A stretch of 64,000 bases of DNA from Caldilineaceae bacterium (GCA_020634755.1 JACKBC010000035.1:1-64000), one strand, 5' to 3'. Positions 7,804-16,597 are shown, numbered from the stretch's first letter. The notes: generated by a model not told the origin, from the letters alone. Numbers and translations are program-made.

Positions 7804-9522
7804 ATGATTACCAATTTATCGTTGAAGAACCTGTCGTTGAGGCTGGATGCTTTGTGGAACCGCGGCGTGACCAGTGACGCCCACATTACGCTTACGCTGC
7901 GTTGGCCACTGCTCTTTATCCCGCTGGTGCTGATCAACCAGCTTTTGACGCCCCATCCGGTCTGGGTGGCCATTCTGGTCACGCTGCTGAGCATGTACGC
8001 GTTGGCCTGGTTTTGGGTGCATACGCAGGCCGATTGGGTCCGCGTGGAGCGCCGGCGCGATGAAACGCTGTTGGTGGCTGGCGATCTGCTGCATGAGCGT
8101 TTTGTATTGATCAATGACAGCAGCTTGCCCCTGCTGTGGGCTGAGTTTCGCGATATGTCTGAATTGCCCGGTTATACCTCTAGCCAAGTGGTGGCCAGCA
8201 GCGCCCACAGTTCCTACACCTGGCAATCGTCGCTGGAATGCCGTCGCCGCGGTGTTTATCAACTGGGACCGGCCCAGCTGGTCTGGAGCGACCCATTTGG
8301 CTTTTTTACGGTGGAAAAGCAGCTGCCCCAAACGGAAACGATTTTGATCTATCCACGCGTGGCCCAAATGCCTGAATTTCATCTGCCCCAAAGCGCCACC
8401 AACGGCAATCGCCAGCGCCAGCGACCGCTATTGGGCGCCATACGCTCCACTAGTGTACGCGATTATCGGCCCGGCGACAGCTTGCGTCATGTTCACTGGC
8501 GCTCGACCGCCCATCGCAACAGCTTGATGGTGACCGAGCTGGATATGGAACCAGGAGGCGAAGTTTGGATTGTATTGGACCTGAATGAGGCGGCTCATTC
8601 GACCGCCCAGGAAGTAACGTTAAGTGACGCCGGCGAAACGGATACCCTTGAATATAGTATTGTAGTAGCCGCCAGCCTGGCTGCGCAGATTCTGGGGCGG
8701 CACGATCGCACGGCCGTGGGGTTGATTGTGGCTTCGCACCCCAGCCGTATTCAGCCCGGTGCATCGGATGAAACACATTTCCCGGCCTCCATAGATACCA
8801 TGGTGGATGAGCATAGCAGCTTGGCCAATGGCGCGCCAGTGCAAATGGTGGTGGTGGCGCCGCAGATTGGGCAGGCGCAGCTTTGGCGCATTTTGGCGGC
8901 GCTGGCGCCGGTGCAGCCCGCACAACTATCGCTGGCGCAGCTTTTGCGCTCCAATCGAGAACAGCTGGGGCGCGGCCGTAGAGTGGTGTTGATTACACCC
9001 CATGTGCTCACCGCGGCGCAGATGCGCAGCGCACCGCAAGTTTCGTTTACGCACGCGGCGGCGGGCGCAGAAAGGTCGTCAAGTCCGCCTGCGCCACCGG
9101 CAGCGGTGAGGCTTGATCCAGATGATGCGCAGGCAGCAGACGATAACTGGGTGGCCGAATTGGTGCATGTTGAAAATCAAGTGGCCGGCAATGTCTTTTT
9201 GATTGCTGCTGATGAGGAAAATGGAGATGGTGCAGAGCCGGCGGCGGTGCAACGTACGTCCACGGGGCGGGCGTTGGACCGGCAGCCAGAGACTCAGCGA
9301 TCGCGTGGCGAGGCCAATGGCCCAGCGTCGGCGTCCGCCGTCCAACGAACGCCGCTAGAACAGTTGCAGACGCTGTTGACGCAATTGGAGATCCCCACAC
9401 ATATTTTGCACACGGCTCATCCGCTGCCGTCGCTGCTTACGCATCGTCGTACGCGCCGCGTGATTCGCACCACGCCGACCGGTGGCGCCATTGCCGTGGA
9501 GATCCAAGAAGAGGTTGGGTAG
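7804..9522 (+). CDS. DUF58 domain protein
   Basis: A 572-residue protein with two membrane segments near residues 25-70 (PLLFIPLVLINQLL and WVAILVTLLSMYALAWFW), then a large region with the DUF58 hallmark DYRPGDSLRHVHWRSTAHRN around residue 220. DUF58 is a von Willebrand-A-like module usually encoded with a MoxR AAA ATPase and a TgpA-type transglutaminase, with roles in envelope or complex maturation that are poorly known. Here the transglutaminase follows at 9772, but no MoxR gene is seen. ATG at 7804 is chosen; an in-frame TTG at 7777 is possible, and neither has a clear ribosome site. Residues ~415-530 are Ala/Pro-rich and low in conservation signals, probably a linker. Repeats fill the 250 bp before the next gene. 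Confidence 0.85.
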   Translation: MITNLSLKNLSLRLDALWNRGVTSDAHITLTLRWPLLFIPLVLINQLLTPHPVWVAILVTLLSMYALAWFWVHTQADWVRVERRRDETLLVAGDLLHERFVLINDSSLPLLWAEFRDMSELPGYTSSQVVASSAHSSYTWQSSLECRRRGVYQLGPAQLVWSDPFGFFTVEKQLPQTETILIYPRVAQMPEFHLPQSATNGNRQRQRPLLGAIRSTSVRDYRPGDSLRHVHWRSTAHRNSLMVTELDMEPGGEVWIVLDLNEAAHSTAQEVTLSDAGETDTLEYSIVVAASLAAQILGRHDRTAVGLIVASHPSRIQPGASDETHFPASIDTMVDEHSSLANGAPVQMVVVAPQIGQAQLWRILAALAPVQPAQLSLAQLLRSNREQLGRGRRVVLITPHVLTAAQMRSAPQVSFTHAAAGAERSSSPPAPPAAVRLDPDDAQAADDNWVAELVHVENQVAGNVFLIAADEENGDGAEPAAVQRTSTGRALDRQPETQRSRGEANGPASASAVQRTPLEQLQTLLTQLEIPTHILHTAHPLPSLLTHRRTRRVIRTTPTGGAIAVEIQEEVG

Positions 9523-9535
9523 CATATTCCCCCAC

Positions 9536-9732
9536 GGCGCGCCTTGCCATTACCCGCATCTTCTTTGCCCCGGGGGGAGGCCAGGTGCGTCGCATGGTCT
9601 GCGGCCGTTGTGACGGCCCAGACAACGTCTAGACCGTGCGTCGCACACGGGTAGACGCAAATGATTCGCGGGGGCAGTGTGCGACGCACAGATCCATTCG
9701 CCCCGCTTGTGGGTAATGCGTAGACGGCGCGC
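9536..9732. repeat. Inverted-repeat element between DUF58 and transglutaminase genes
   Basis: Both ends carry, in mirrored order, GGCGCGC, CATTACCC, a CCGGGG-like word and GTGCGTCGCA (left 9536-9595, right 9679-9732 read on the minus strand). The ~83-bp centre holds a third palindrome (9636-9646) and the hairpin GTCTGCGGCCGT-TGTG-ACGGCCCAGAC. It encodes nothing. It resembles a MITE or a folded REP unit; I see no target-site duplication I would trust. Confidence 0.55.
9585..9646. repeat. Paired 11-bp palindromes, 51-bp period (copy C)
   Basis: GTGCGTCGCAT at 9585-9595 and GTGCGTCGCAC at 9636-9646 are 51 bp apart, as in copies A and B. A further GTGCGACGCAC lies at 9679-9689, 43 bp on. The 40-bp interior forms its own hairpin of GTCTG and GGCCGT arms. 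Confidence 0.75.
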
Positions 9733-9771
9733 AGAGAGCTGCGCGTGAACGATGAAGTTGGGTAATCAATT

Positions 9772-12228
9772 ATGTATCACAACAATACCTTGCATGAATC
9801 GTGGAACGACTCGACTGCTGAGACCCAAGAATCCAACCGGTTTTTCCGTTTTTGCCGCTGGCTAATCGCCTATTTGCGGCCGGCATTGGGCTGGTGGGTA
9901 TTGCTGTGTTGCGTCATGTTGGCCTGGTGGCCCGGGGAAACCGCCCATCAGAACGAATGGCTAGACATTGGGCGCAGGGGTCCCACTGTGGAACCGCTGG
10001 GGCCGCTGAGCGTGTTGCTGGTCTGGCTGATTTTGGGCTGGCGACGTAACTCGACGCGGGTCGGCTGGCGTTCGCCGCGCGCTGTGGCGCTGTGGCTTTT
10101 GTTTTTGGCTGTCGGCGCCATTAGCGTCAGTCAGGCTGTGACGGGATGGTTGCCTGGTCCTTGGCGGCTGTTTCAAGCCATGTGGAATGAAAATTGGGCC
10201 GGTCTTTTTAACCAAATGCAGCTCGATCTGTCCAGCCTGTTCGTGCGGCTGTCGCGCTGGCAGCAAGGGGTTTGGGCGGGTGGCGCAATTCAGGATGACG
10301 CCATTTTTGTGTTTTTTACCGGCATCATGGTGTGGCTGGTCGGTGGACTCGTTGCGTGGTTGGCGCGGCGCTATGAGCGCGGGTTTTTAGCGGCGCTGCC
10401 CGCCTTGTGGCTGGTGGGCGTGGCTTCCATGTATGGCGCGGTGGGGCGCACGCCCATTATTATGACGCTGATTTTGGCGACGGCGCTGCACCTGCTGCTG
10501 GATCAACACGCGCGCACCTTGCGCTGGCAGCGGACCAGGCTGGATTACAATCCCGCCATTTTTGTGGATCAGGCCATCTATGTGCTGGCGGCCAGCGCCT
10601 TGATTTTTAGCTTGGCCGGCTTAATGCCCAACCTGATGGTGCGGCCAGTGGCCGATCGCTATTACCGCTTGTACGCGCCGATCAATACCCAGGTGGAGGC
10701 CCTGGGAGAACGACTCTTCCCCGATCTAAAGGCCACGTCCCGCTTTCGCACCGGCGCGCTGGCCACGGGTCTGCCCAATAACTTTTTGCTGAGCGGCGGT
10801 CCGGAATTGAGCCTGACCGAAGTCATGCGCGTGCGCACCGATGAACCGATCATTGATTATGATCCCATCGACTTTTACGAGATTCCCGCACCGCCCGGCC
10901 ATTATATCCGCGGCGGCATTTTGAGCAGCTACGATGGGCTGGGCTGGCGCAATCCGCTGGGGCTGTCGCGCGTCGAGCGGGCCGGTGATGATACGCTTTA
11001 TACGACCGAGATATATACATTAACGCTGCAAGCGCAGGCAGAAGACCCCATTGGCCAGGACGCCAAAGACAAACTGGCCCTTTTGGGGCGCAAACTGCTC
11101 AAGCAGGACATCTTCCTGACCTTTAACAGTCTGGCCGTTTATGCCGCGCCAGAGCCCGTGCGCCCAGCCGTCGCCTATCGTATCGAAGAGTCCGCCGCGG
11201 GCGATCCAGTGGCGCTGTGGGCCAACACCCCCAACCGGCGCGTCAATAGCTATTCGATCGTTTCCGCCATCCCAGCCGTGAGTAGCAATATGCTTGCCGC
11301 TGAGCCCGTGCTTTCACGCGATGAGTTACCGGCTGGCTATGAACTTTATCTTGAATTGCCCGATAGTGTCACCCAGCGCACCCGCGATTTGGCCCAGGAG
11401 ATTACCGCTGACCTGGATTCACCATTTGCCAAAGCGGATGCCATTGAGACATTTCTGCGCCAATATGAGTACGATTTGTCGGTAGCCAAACCGCCCGATT
11501 CGGTGACCGACGTGGCCGACTATTTCCTTTTCGATTTGCAGCGCGGCTATTGTGACTATTACGCCACGGCGTTTGTTGTGCTGGCCCGCTTGTCCGGCCT
11601 GCCCGCCCGGTTTGCTACCGGTTTTGCCCCAGGTTTATGGAATGCCGCCGAAAACACCTTTGTGATCACCGAAGCCGAGGCTCATTCGTGGCCGGAAGTC
11701 TACTTTCCCACGTATGGCTGGATTCCGTTTGAGCCCACTGCCGGCCGCCCGCTACTGACGCGTACTAGCCTGATCAGTACAAGCTCTGGTAGCGCTTCAT
11801 TGCCCGTGGCGCCAATAGAGCCGCCAGAGGTGCCTCAGTCGTCCCGCTTTGTATGGAACTGGCAGATGCTTTTCTGGTTGCTGCCGCTGGCGCTGTTGGC
11901 CTGGGGCGGCTATCATCTGCTGGAGCGGTGGCGGATTCAGCGCGAAGACCCGTGGCAGGGCGTGCTAAATTGGGGTCGCCGCGTGGGCCGCCCCATTGTG
12001 GCTGGTGAAACCGTGCTCGAATATGGTACAGGGCTGGCCGATTATACGCGGCAGAAACAGCAATACAAGCACGACATGGGCCGCATGATTGCCCGCGAGG
12101 TCGAAGCCATGAGCCAGGACGTGAGCACGGTTCAATATGGCGCCGAGCATACCCGCGCCGCGGCCTTGCAGCAAGCGTTGGAACGCTGGCACTTGCTGCG
12201 TGGGTATTTGCGTCGGTTTCGAATTTGA
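9772..12228 (+). CDS. TgpA-type membrane transglutaminase-like protein
   Basis: An 818-residue protein with an N-terminal membrane domain of about six segments (residues ~30-285, DUF3488-like), a long extracytoplasmic part, a transglutaminase-like core, one more membrane segment (MLFWLLPLALLAWGGYHLL, near 705) and a cytoplasmic DUF4129-like tail. The core carries the papain-type triad: Cys in RGYCDYYATAFVVLARL (~595), His in EAEAHSWPEVYF (~635) and Asp/Glu in the GWIPFEPT region (~650). TgpA proteins act on envelope substrates through a periplasmic or external catalytic domain. Length (TgpA ~670) is extended in the central extracellular region. Co-occurrence with the DUF58 gene at 7804 is the usual pairing, here split by a 197-bp repeat element. 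Confidence 0.9.
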   Translation: MYHNNTLHESWNDSTAETQESNRFFRFCRWLIAYLRPALGWWVLLCCVMLAWWPGETAHQNEWLDIGRRGPTVEPLGPLSVLLVWLILGWRRNSTRVGWRSPRAVALWLLFLAVGAISVSQAVTGWLPGPWRLFQAMWNENWAGLFNQMQLDLSSLFVRLSRWQQGVWAGGAIQDDAIFVFFTGIMVWLVGGLVAWLARRYERGFLAALPALWLVGVASMYGAVGRTPIIMTLILATALHLLLDQHARTLRWQRTRLDYNPAIFVDQAIYVLAASALIFSLAGLMPNLMVRPVADRYYRLYAPINTQVEALGERLFPDLKATSRFRTGALATGLPNNFLLSGGPELSLTEVMRVRTDEPIIDYDPIDFYEIPAPPGHYIRGGILSSYDGLGWRNPLGLSRVERAGDDTLYTTEIYTLTLQAQAEDPIGQDAKDKLALLGRKLLKQDIFLTFNSLAVYAAPEPVRPAVAYRIEESAAGDPVALWANTPNRRVNSYSIVSAIPAVSSNMLAAEPVLSRDELPAGYELYLELPDSVTQRTRDLAQEITADLDSPFAKADAIETFLRQYEYDLSVAKPPDSVTDVADYFLFDLQRGYCDYYATAFVVLARLSGLPARFATGFAPGLWNAAENTFVITEAEAHSWPEVYFPTYGWIPFEPTAGRPLLTRTSLISTSSGSASLPVAPIEPPEVPQSSRFVWNWQMLFWLLPLALLAWGGYHLLERWRIQREDPWQGVLNWGRRVGRPIVAGETVLEYGTGLADYTRQKQQYKHDMGRMIAREVEAMSQDVSTVQYGAEHTRAAALQQALERWHLLRGYLRRFRI

Positions 12229-12247
12229 GGCCGCTCCGCCCCGGGCG

Positions 12248-12275
12248 CCCTCCTCTCCACTTGCGGAGAAGAGGG
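12248..12275. terminator. Hairpin between convergent genes
   Basis: CCCTCCTCTCC (12248-12258), loop ACTTGC, GGAGAAGAGGG (12265-12275), one mismatch. It lies 20 bp past the transglutaminase stop and 115 bp from the end of the opposing RidA gene. Confidence 0.5.
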
Positions 12276-12390
12276 TGAACGAATGGACGAGCTTGTTGGT
12301 TAGATGAGCAACAATTATCAATAACGAATAGATTGCAATCAATGCAACAAACTGTACCAACGAGATTTGTAAATCTAACCTGGTCAATCC

Positions 12391-12774
12391 CTATGCCTCT
12401 GGCAGTACGGCCGTGCATTCTACAAAGATTTCCGCCGTCCCAATGTTAGATTGCGCCGTGGTGCGCGCAGGATAGGGCGCTTGGGCAAATTGCAGATACA
12501 CGTCATTCATCTCGGCAAAATTGCCCATGTCGTTTAGGAAGACCACTGTGCGGACAACGTGGCTCCAATCGGTGCCGGCGGCTTCCAGCAGCGTCGTTAC
12601 ATTTTGAAAAACGCGTTCAGCCTTTTGGCGAAATGCGCCTTGAATGCGTTCACCCGTGGCCGGGTCAATGGGCCCTTGTGAGGCCAGATAGACCATAGTT
12701 CCGCTGGCGACAACGGCTTGCGAATAGGGCCCCTTGGGCGGCGCGCCCTGGTCCGTATGTATTGATTTGCGCAT
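12391..12774 (-). CDS. RidA/YjgF-family enamine/imine deaminase
   Basis: The 127-residue length is standard for the family. RidA trimers hydrolyse reactive 2-aminoacrylate and related enamines to keto acids in the cytosol, or serve as specialised deaminases in catabolic clusters. Family features are GPYSQAVVASGTMVYLASQGPIDP, NVTTLLEAAGTDWSHVVRTVVFL, and the C-terminal PARTTAQSNIG followed by IFVECTAVL. The Arg in PARTT corresponds to the conserved substrate carboxylate-binding Arg, and the Glu in VECTA to the usual glutamate. The ATG at 12774 has only a weak GGAA upstream. It is the first of a run of minus-strand genes concerned with small-molecule catabolism. Confidence 0.93.
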   Translation of the reverse strand: MRKSIHTDQGAPPKGPYSQAVVASGTMVYLASQGPIDPATGERIQGAFRQKAERVFQNVTTLLEAAGTDWSHVVRTVVFLNDMGNFAEMNDVYLQFAQAPYPARTTAQSNIGTAEIFVECTAVLPEA

Positions 12775-13165
12775 GGTGTTGGTTCCTGGTTGTTGGTAAT
12801 TGGTTGTTGGTGGGTGGTTGCTGGTAATTGGTGGATGGTGAATAGCTGCTGGTAATTGGTTGTTGGTAGGTAGTTGTTGGTGAATAGTTTAGTAATTGGT
12901 GGATGGTGAATAGCTGCTGGTAATTGGTTGTTTGCAATTGGTAGATGATGGGGCCGCTGCAAGCGCGGCGCACGGCCATGTAGTCTTGGTCTTAGACCCA
13001 AATTTATGGATTCTGTGCAACGCACCCTACGCGCCACCCCTCCACTCCTCCACTCCCTACTCCTCCACTCCTTACTCCTCCACTCCTCTACTCCTTACAC
13101 CTCCACTCCTCCACTCCTCTACTCCTCCACTCCTTACTCCTCCACTCCTCTACTCCTCCACTATC
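12775..13165. repeat. G/T-rich and C/T-rich minisatellites filling the gap
   Basis: From 12778 to ~12945 the plus strand repeats words such as GGTAATTGGT and GGTTGTTGGT. From ~13030 to 13165 it repeats TCCACTCCT and TCTACTCCT with small variations. In between lie GTGCAACGCAC (13015-13025) and a weaker GCGCGGCGCAC (12963-12973), 52 bp apart, possibly a decayed fourth copy of the paired palindrome. The C/T array runs into the next gene, so its last residues VEE and its stop are made of repeat units. Confidence 0.8.
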
Positions 13166-14067
13166 CCTCCGAGCACATCAAAATTGGCAATCTTCTCATA
13201 CACCTTTACCGCCGCGGCGTCGTCAAGCTTGCCCCAGCCAGAGGCCGATGCCATCATAAAAAGTTGGTGGGCGGCGGCAGCCAAGGGCAACGGCAGCCGG
13301 TTCTCTTTGCCTGTTTCGAGCACCAGCCCCAGGTCTTTCACCCAAATATCGACCGCACTCATAGGCGTGTAGTCATCGGCCAAGATGTGCGGCACTCGGT
13401 TTTGGAACATCCATGAATTGCCGGCGCTGACGCTGATCACGTCGAAGATGCGCTGCGCATCGATACCGGCGCGCGCGCCAAACGCAATGGCCTCGGCAGA
13501 CACGGCCAGGTTGACGCCGGCCAGCACTTGGTTGACCAGCTTCATAGTTGAGCCCAATCCGCACGCATCACCCATTAGAAAGACGTTGGCCGACATAGCG
13601 TCCAGCACCGGCTGCACGCGTTCAATCAGCGCGGGCTGGCCTGAAAGCATAATGCTCAGTTCACCCGCCGCCGCTCGGATCGGCCCGCCGCTAATGGGTG
13701 AATCCAGCATGAACAGCCCGGCCTCTTCCAGGCGGGCGGCCGTCTCTTTGGCATATTGAGGGCTCACCGTGCTGCACAGCATGACAATGGCGCCGGGCGG
13801 CAATGTCGCGGCCGCTGCACCGGCGCCAAAAAGCACCTCATCGGCCTGCTGGGCGTTCACCACCATGAGGATATACACATTAGCTCCTTGGGCCGCGGCC
13901 GCCGCCGTGGAAACGCCGATCCCACCTGCTGCGTTGAACTTTTCCAGCGCCTCGGCGCGTACATCAAACCCGCGCACGGGAAACCCAGCTTTTACCAACG
14001 ATACTGCTGAACCCATGCCCATAGAGCCAAGGCCCACAAAACCGACCTTGAGGCTGTTGTTCGTCAT
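13150..14067 (-). CDS. Beta-hydroxyacid dehydrogenase (HIBADH/GarR/LtnD family)
   Basis: A 305-residue NAD(P)-dependent dehydrogenase. The N-terminal Rossmann motif is VGFVGLGSMGMGSAVSL. The family's substrate-binding segment is LDSPISGGPIRAAAGELSIM, and the catalytic Lys lies in GLGSTMKLVNQVLAGVN. Members oxidise 3-hydroxyisobutyrate, L-threonate or related 3-hydroxyacids, or reduce tartronate semialdehyde. With AraD1 next to it (98 bp upstream, same strand) a sugar-acid substrate such as threonate is likelier than valine catabolism; that is inference. AAGGA lies 6-7 nt before the ATG. A second family member lies at 61660-62613. Confidence 0.88.
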   Translation of the reverse strand: MTNNSLKVGFVGLGSMGMGSAVSLVKAGFPVRGFDVRAEALEKFNAAGGIGVSTAAAAAQGANVYILMVVNAQQADEVLFGAGAAAATLPPGAIVMLCSTVSPQYAKETAARLEEAGLFMLDSPISGGPIRAAAGELSIMLSGQPALIERVQPVLDAMSANVFLMGDACGLGSTMKLVNQVLAGVNLAVSAEAIAFGARAGIDAQRIFDVISVSAGNSWMFQNRVPHILADDYTPMSAVDIWVKDLGLVLETGKENRLPLPLAAAAHQLFMMASASGWGKLDDAAAVKVYEKIANFDVLGGIVEE

Positions 14068-14165
14068 TGGAAATCCTTTCTTATTGGCGGGCAGGGATTA
14101 GGAAGTAGGAATTAGGTTTGTCACAACGCCTTACTCCCTACTCCTTACTCCCTTGTCCCTTATCC

Positions 14166-15167
14166 CTATATCGCTTTCACTGTCACTAATTTATCTTTGT
14201 AGCCCGCCTTGACCAGCGGGTTACGCAGCGGCTGGCCAAATTGCGGCGCGCTGATCTCGAACACGTCGCCTGGCTTGGCGGTGACGCCGGCGGCAAAGCT
14301 GAGCGTGGCCGTGCCAAAGAAATGGCAATGTACGTCACCCGGTCGGCGGAACGCTGAATATTTAAAATGGTGGTGCTCAATGTTGGCAATGGTGTGGGTC
14401 ATATTCTCTTCGCCGGTCAGGAATTCGCCGGACCAAACTTCTTTGCCCTTGCGCAGCAGGCGCGACCTGCCCACAATGTTTTTGGGCGCTTCGCCCAGCA
14501 GAATCTCCGGCCCAAACGATGAGTTGCGCAGCTTGGAGTGGGCCAAGTACAAATAGTTCTGCTTTTCCAGCACGTGGTCAGAATATTCATTGCCCAGGGC
14601 ATAGCCCACGCGCAGCACATCGCCCCGTTCACCAATGACATAGAGACCAACTAGTTCTGGCTCTTCGCCGCCATCCAGCGCAAAGGGAGGCAATTCCAGT
14701 CCTTGGCCAGGCGCCGCCAGCCAATCGCCATCGCCTTTGTAGAACCACTCCGGCTGTGAGCCAATCTTGCCGCGCTTGGGTTTGCCACCCTCCAGCCCGA
14801 TTTTGAACATCTTCATGGAATCGGTCAGCTCTGCGTTGGCCGCGTCTAACTTGGCGTGCATGGAATCGCGCGCCTGGGCGCTGCCCAGATGATCCAGCCC
14901 CGTCCCCGAGAGGATGCAGTGGGCGGGGTCGGGGTGATCCAGCGGCGCCAGCAGCCGATCCTGCGCAATCACCTGCGCATAGTCAACCGTGGGGCCTGTG
15001 GCGCGCGCTTGGATCAGCGCCTCCAGCTGCTGGCCTGTGCGCTCGGCCTCTATTACCAAACTGTGCAGCCGCAACGCGCCTTTCACCGTCTGCAGCGTCG
15101 CGCCATCCTCGCTCACCACCCCCACGCGCCGCGTGCCATCCAGCGCTTTGAATTGAACAACTCTCAT
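14166..15167 (-). CDS. AraD1/GguC family protein (FAH fold)
   Basis: A 333-residue protein of the fumarylacetoacetate-hydrolase-like fold that matches AraD1/GguC, a family found in L-arabinose and other sugar-acid operons; AraD1-type enzymes are assigned to dehydration of 2-keto-3-deoxy-L-arabinonate or related acids. Seen are CILSGTGLDHLGSAQARDSM near residue 85, GEEPELVGLYVIGERGDVLRVGYALGNEYSDH (metal-binding Glu/Asp region), SKLRNSSFGPEILLG, and EENMTHTIANIEHHHFKY. Length is as expected. AAGGAG sits 7 nt before the ATG. The dehydrogenase at 13150 follows on the same strand. The upstream gap carries a 176-bp hairpin element. Confidence 0.85.
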   Translation of the reverse strand: MRVVQFKALDGTRRVGVVSEDGATLQTVKGALRLHSLVIEAERTGQQLEALIQARATGPTVDYAQVIAQDRLLAPLDHPDPAHCILSGTGLDHLGSAQARDSMHAKLDAANAELTDSMKMFKIGLEGGKPKRGKIGSQPEWFYKGDGDWLAAPGQGLELPPFALDGGEEPELVGLYVIGERGDVLRVGYALGNEYSDHVLEKQNYLYLAHSKLRNSSFGPEILLGEAPKNIVGRSRLLRKGKEVWSGEFLTGEENMTHTIANIEHHHFKYSAFRRPGDVHCHFFGTATLSFAAGVTAKPGDVFEISAPQFGQPLRNPLVKAGYKDKLVTVKAI

Positions 15168-15184
15168 GGCTTTCTCCTTTTATG

Positions 15185-15360
15185 GGCTTAACAGATTATA
15201 CGGATTTTGCAGATTTATATATTGGTCAACTTGATGATAGAACGTCGGCCAGCGGTTGAAACCGCCGTCTGCTAAATAAAGTACGCTGAAGCGCACTGTT
15301 TACCATCATCTTGACCAGTGCAGATTTTGCAGATTTTTAATCTGTGTAATCTGTTGAGCC
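15185..15360. repeat. Long imperfect hairpin element (family S, copy 1)
   Basis: The ends GGCTTAACAGATTATACGG (15185-) and, on the other strand, GGCTCAACAGATTACACAG (ending 15360) match at 19 of 22 positions including the next bases. Further in, TGGTCAA and ATGATG words also mirror each other. The centre holds AGCGGTTGAAACCGCC, itself a small hairpin also seen near 26554. Related elements lie at 18961-19070 and 27611-27698. Confidence 0.65.
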
Positions 15361-15374
15361 TTCTGTTCTTGTTC

Positions 15375-15462
15375 TCAGTACACCGCAACGGTGTTGGCGA
15401 TTCAGGCCTCGTTCTCGAATGGTGAATTCGGCCCTATCTCTCGTCATTGCGATCGACTGATT
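15375..15462 (+). repeat. ~90-bp dispersed element (family R, copy 1)
   Basis: It begins TCAGTACACCGCAACGGTG, has an internal GGTGAATTCGGCCCTATC, and ends GCGATCGACTGATT. Other copies are at 49976-50068 (same orientation), 53170-53261 (opposite) and 26614-26682 (opposite, partial). The ends are imperfect inverted repeats of one another. The last nine codons and stop of the M20 peptidase gene (15434) are written in this element. Confidence 0.75.
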
Positions 15463-16597
15463 CTGCAATGCCCCACCACTGTTGATAGATATGCGCCATT
15501 TTGGCCAGCTGGCTGATCTCTACCCATTCGGTGGCGCCGTGGGCCTGGTCAATGGAACCGGGGCCCATGACGACCCGTTCGCGCGCCACGTTTGGGTAGG
15601 CCCAGGCGTTGGTGCCATAGGGTGCTACTTCGGGCGCAATGCCGGACCAATCGGCCAGCTGCTGCATCCATGCACTGTCGCCCGGCTGGTAAAAGGCGTC
15701 CAGATCTTTCTGAACTTTCACCTCAATGGGCAGCGGACAATTGGCCTGCGCCAGCGCGACCAAATTGGTCATCACCGTATGCGCATCTTCGGTTTCCACC
15801 ACGCGGCGATCCACAAAGAGCTGGCAGGCATCCGGCACCACGTTGATACCCACGCCGCCATGTATGACGGTCGGCGTCAAATAGGCGTGACCGAGCGGGG
15901 TGGCGGGCGCCGTTTGCAGCCGCGCGTTTTCCGCATCCAGCGCCAGCACCAGCCGCGCCGCCGCCACCACCGCGTTTTGCCCTCGATGCGGCTGGGAGGA
16001 ATGAGCCGCTTTGCCCGCCACGTCAATCAGCAAGCGCACCACCCCTTTGTGGCCATGCACCGGCGTGCAGAGCGTGGGCTCGGCAATGATCATCTGCTCG
16101 GCCACAATTTGGCGCGCCGCCATCCAGCTGGCAAAAGCGGGCGCACCGGTGGTGCCAATCTCCTCATCGACCGTGGCGCCGATTAGCAAGTTGTAAGCAG
16201 GGCGCTGCCCTGTCTGCTGCATCTGCTCCAGCAGCGCCAAAATAATGCCCAGCGATGCCTTGGTGTCCACAGCCCCACGGCCATAGACGCGATTATCTTC
16301 AATGCGTCCATCAAAGGGCGGGTCGCTCATCTGCTCCACGCCCACCGTGTCAATATGCACATCTACGGCCAGCCAGCGCTCGCTTGTGCCGCGCCAAATG
16401 CCATATACGTTGGCGCGGCCCGGCCGCACGCCCTGCACGTGCACTTCGCCACCCAGCTCGTTAAACCATTGGGCAATCTGCCGGCCAATGGCCGCTTCGC
16501 CCGTTTCGCCGGCCCGCGGCCCCGCCTGATCCGGCGTCACGCTGGGAATCTGCACCAACCGGCTCACCCACTCTGCACACTGCATCTCAAGCTGCAT
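15434..16597 (-). CDS. M20-family metallopeptidase/deacylase
   Basis: A 387-residue zinc hydrolase of the ArgE/DapE/acetylornithine deacetylase group, acting in the cytosol on N-acyl amino acids or dipeptides; the substrate is not determinable. Metal-site motifs in order are VDVHIDTV (His, Asp), GRGAVDTKAS (bridging Asp), DEEIGTTG (catalytic and metal Glu), the Glu/Asp of IIAEPTLC, and the C-terminal His in SIDQAHGATEWVEI. The dimerisation lid lies between (PHRGQNAVVAAARLV). The frame extends to 16627, but that stretch is C/T minisatellite; I take the ATG at 16597 (MQLEMQC), with MQCAEWV at 16585 also possible. The C-terminus ESVDRNDER is encoded by repeat R copy 1. Confidence 0.88.
   Translation of the reverse strand: MQLEMQCAEWVSRLVQIPSVTPDQAGPRAGETGEAAIGRQIAQWFNELGGEVHVQGVRPGRANVYGIWRGTSERWLAVDVHIDTVGVEQMSDPPFDGRIEDNRVYGRGAVDTKASLGIILALLEQMQQTGQRPAYNLLIGATVDEEIGTTGAPAFASWMAARQIVAEQMIIAEPTLCTPVHGHKGVVRLLIDVAGKAAHSSQPHRGQNAVVAAARLVLALDAENARLQTAPATPLGHAYLTPTVIHGGVGINVVPDACQLFVDRRVVETEDAHTVMTNLVALAQANCPLPIEVKVQKDLDAFYQPGDSAWMQQLADWSGIAPEVAPYGTNAWAYPNVARERVVMGPGSIDQAHGATEWVEISQLAKMAHIYQQWWGIAESVDRNDER

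Noticed and set aside
9585..9689. A mini-CRISPR made of the 11-bp palindromes
   Set aside because: The repeats are far shorter than CRISPR repeats, there are at most three, spacings are not constant within this gap (51 and 43), and no cas genes are present.
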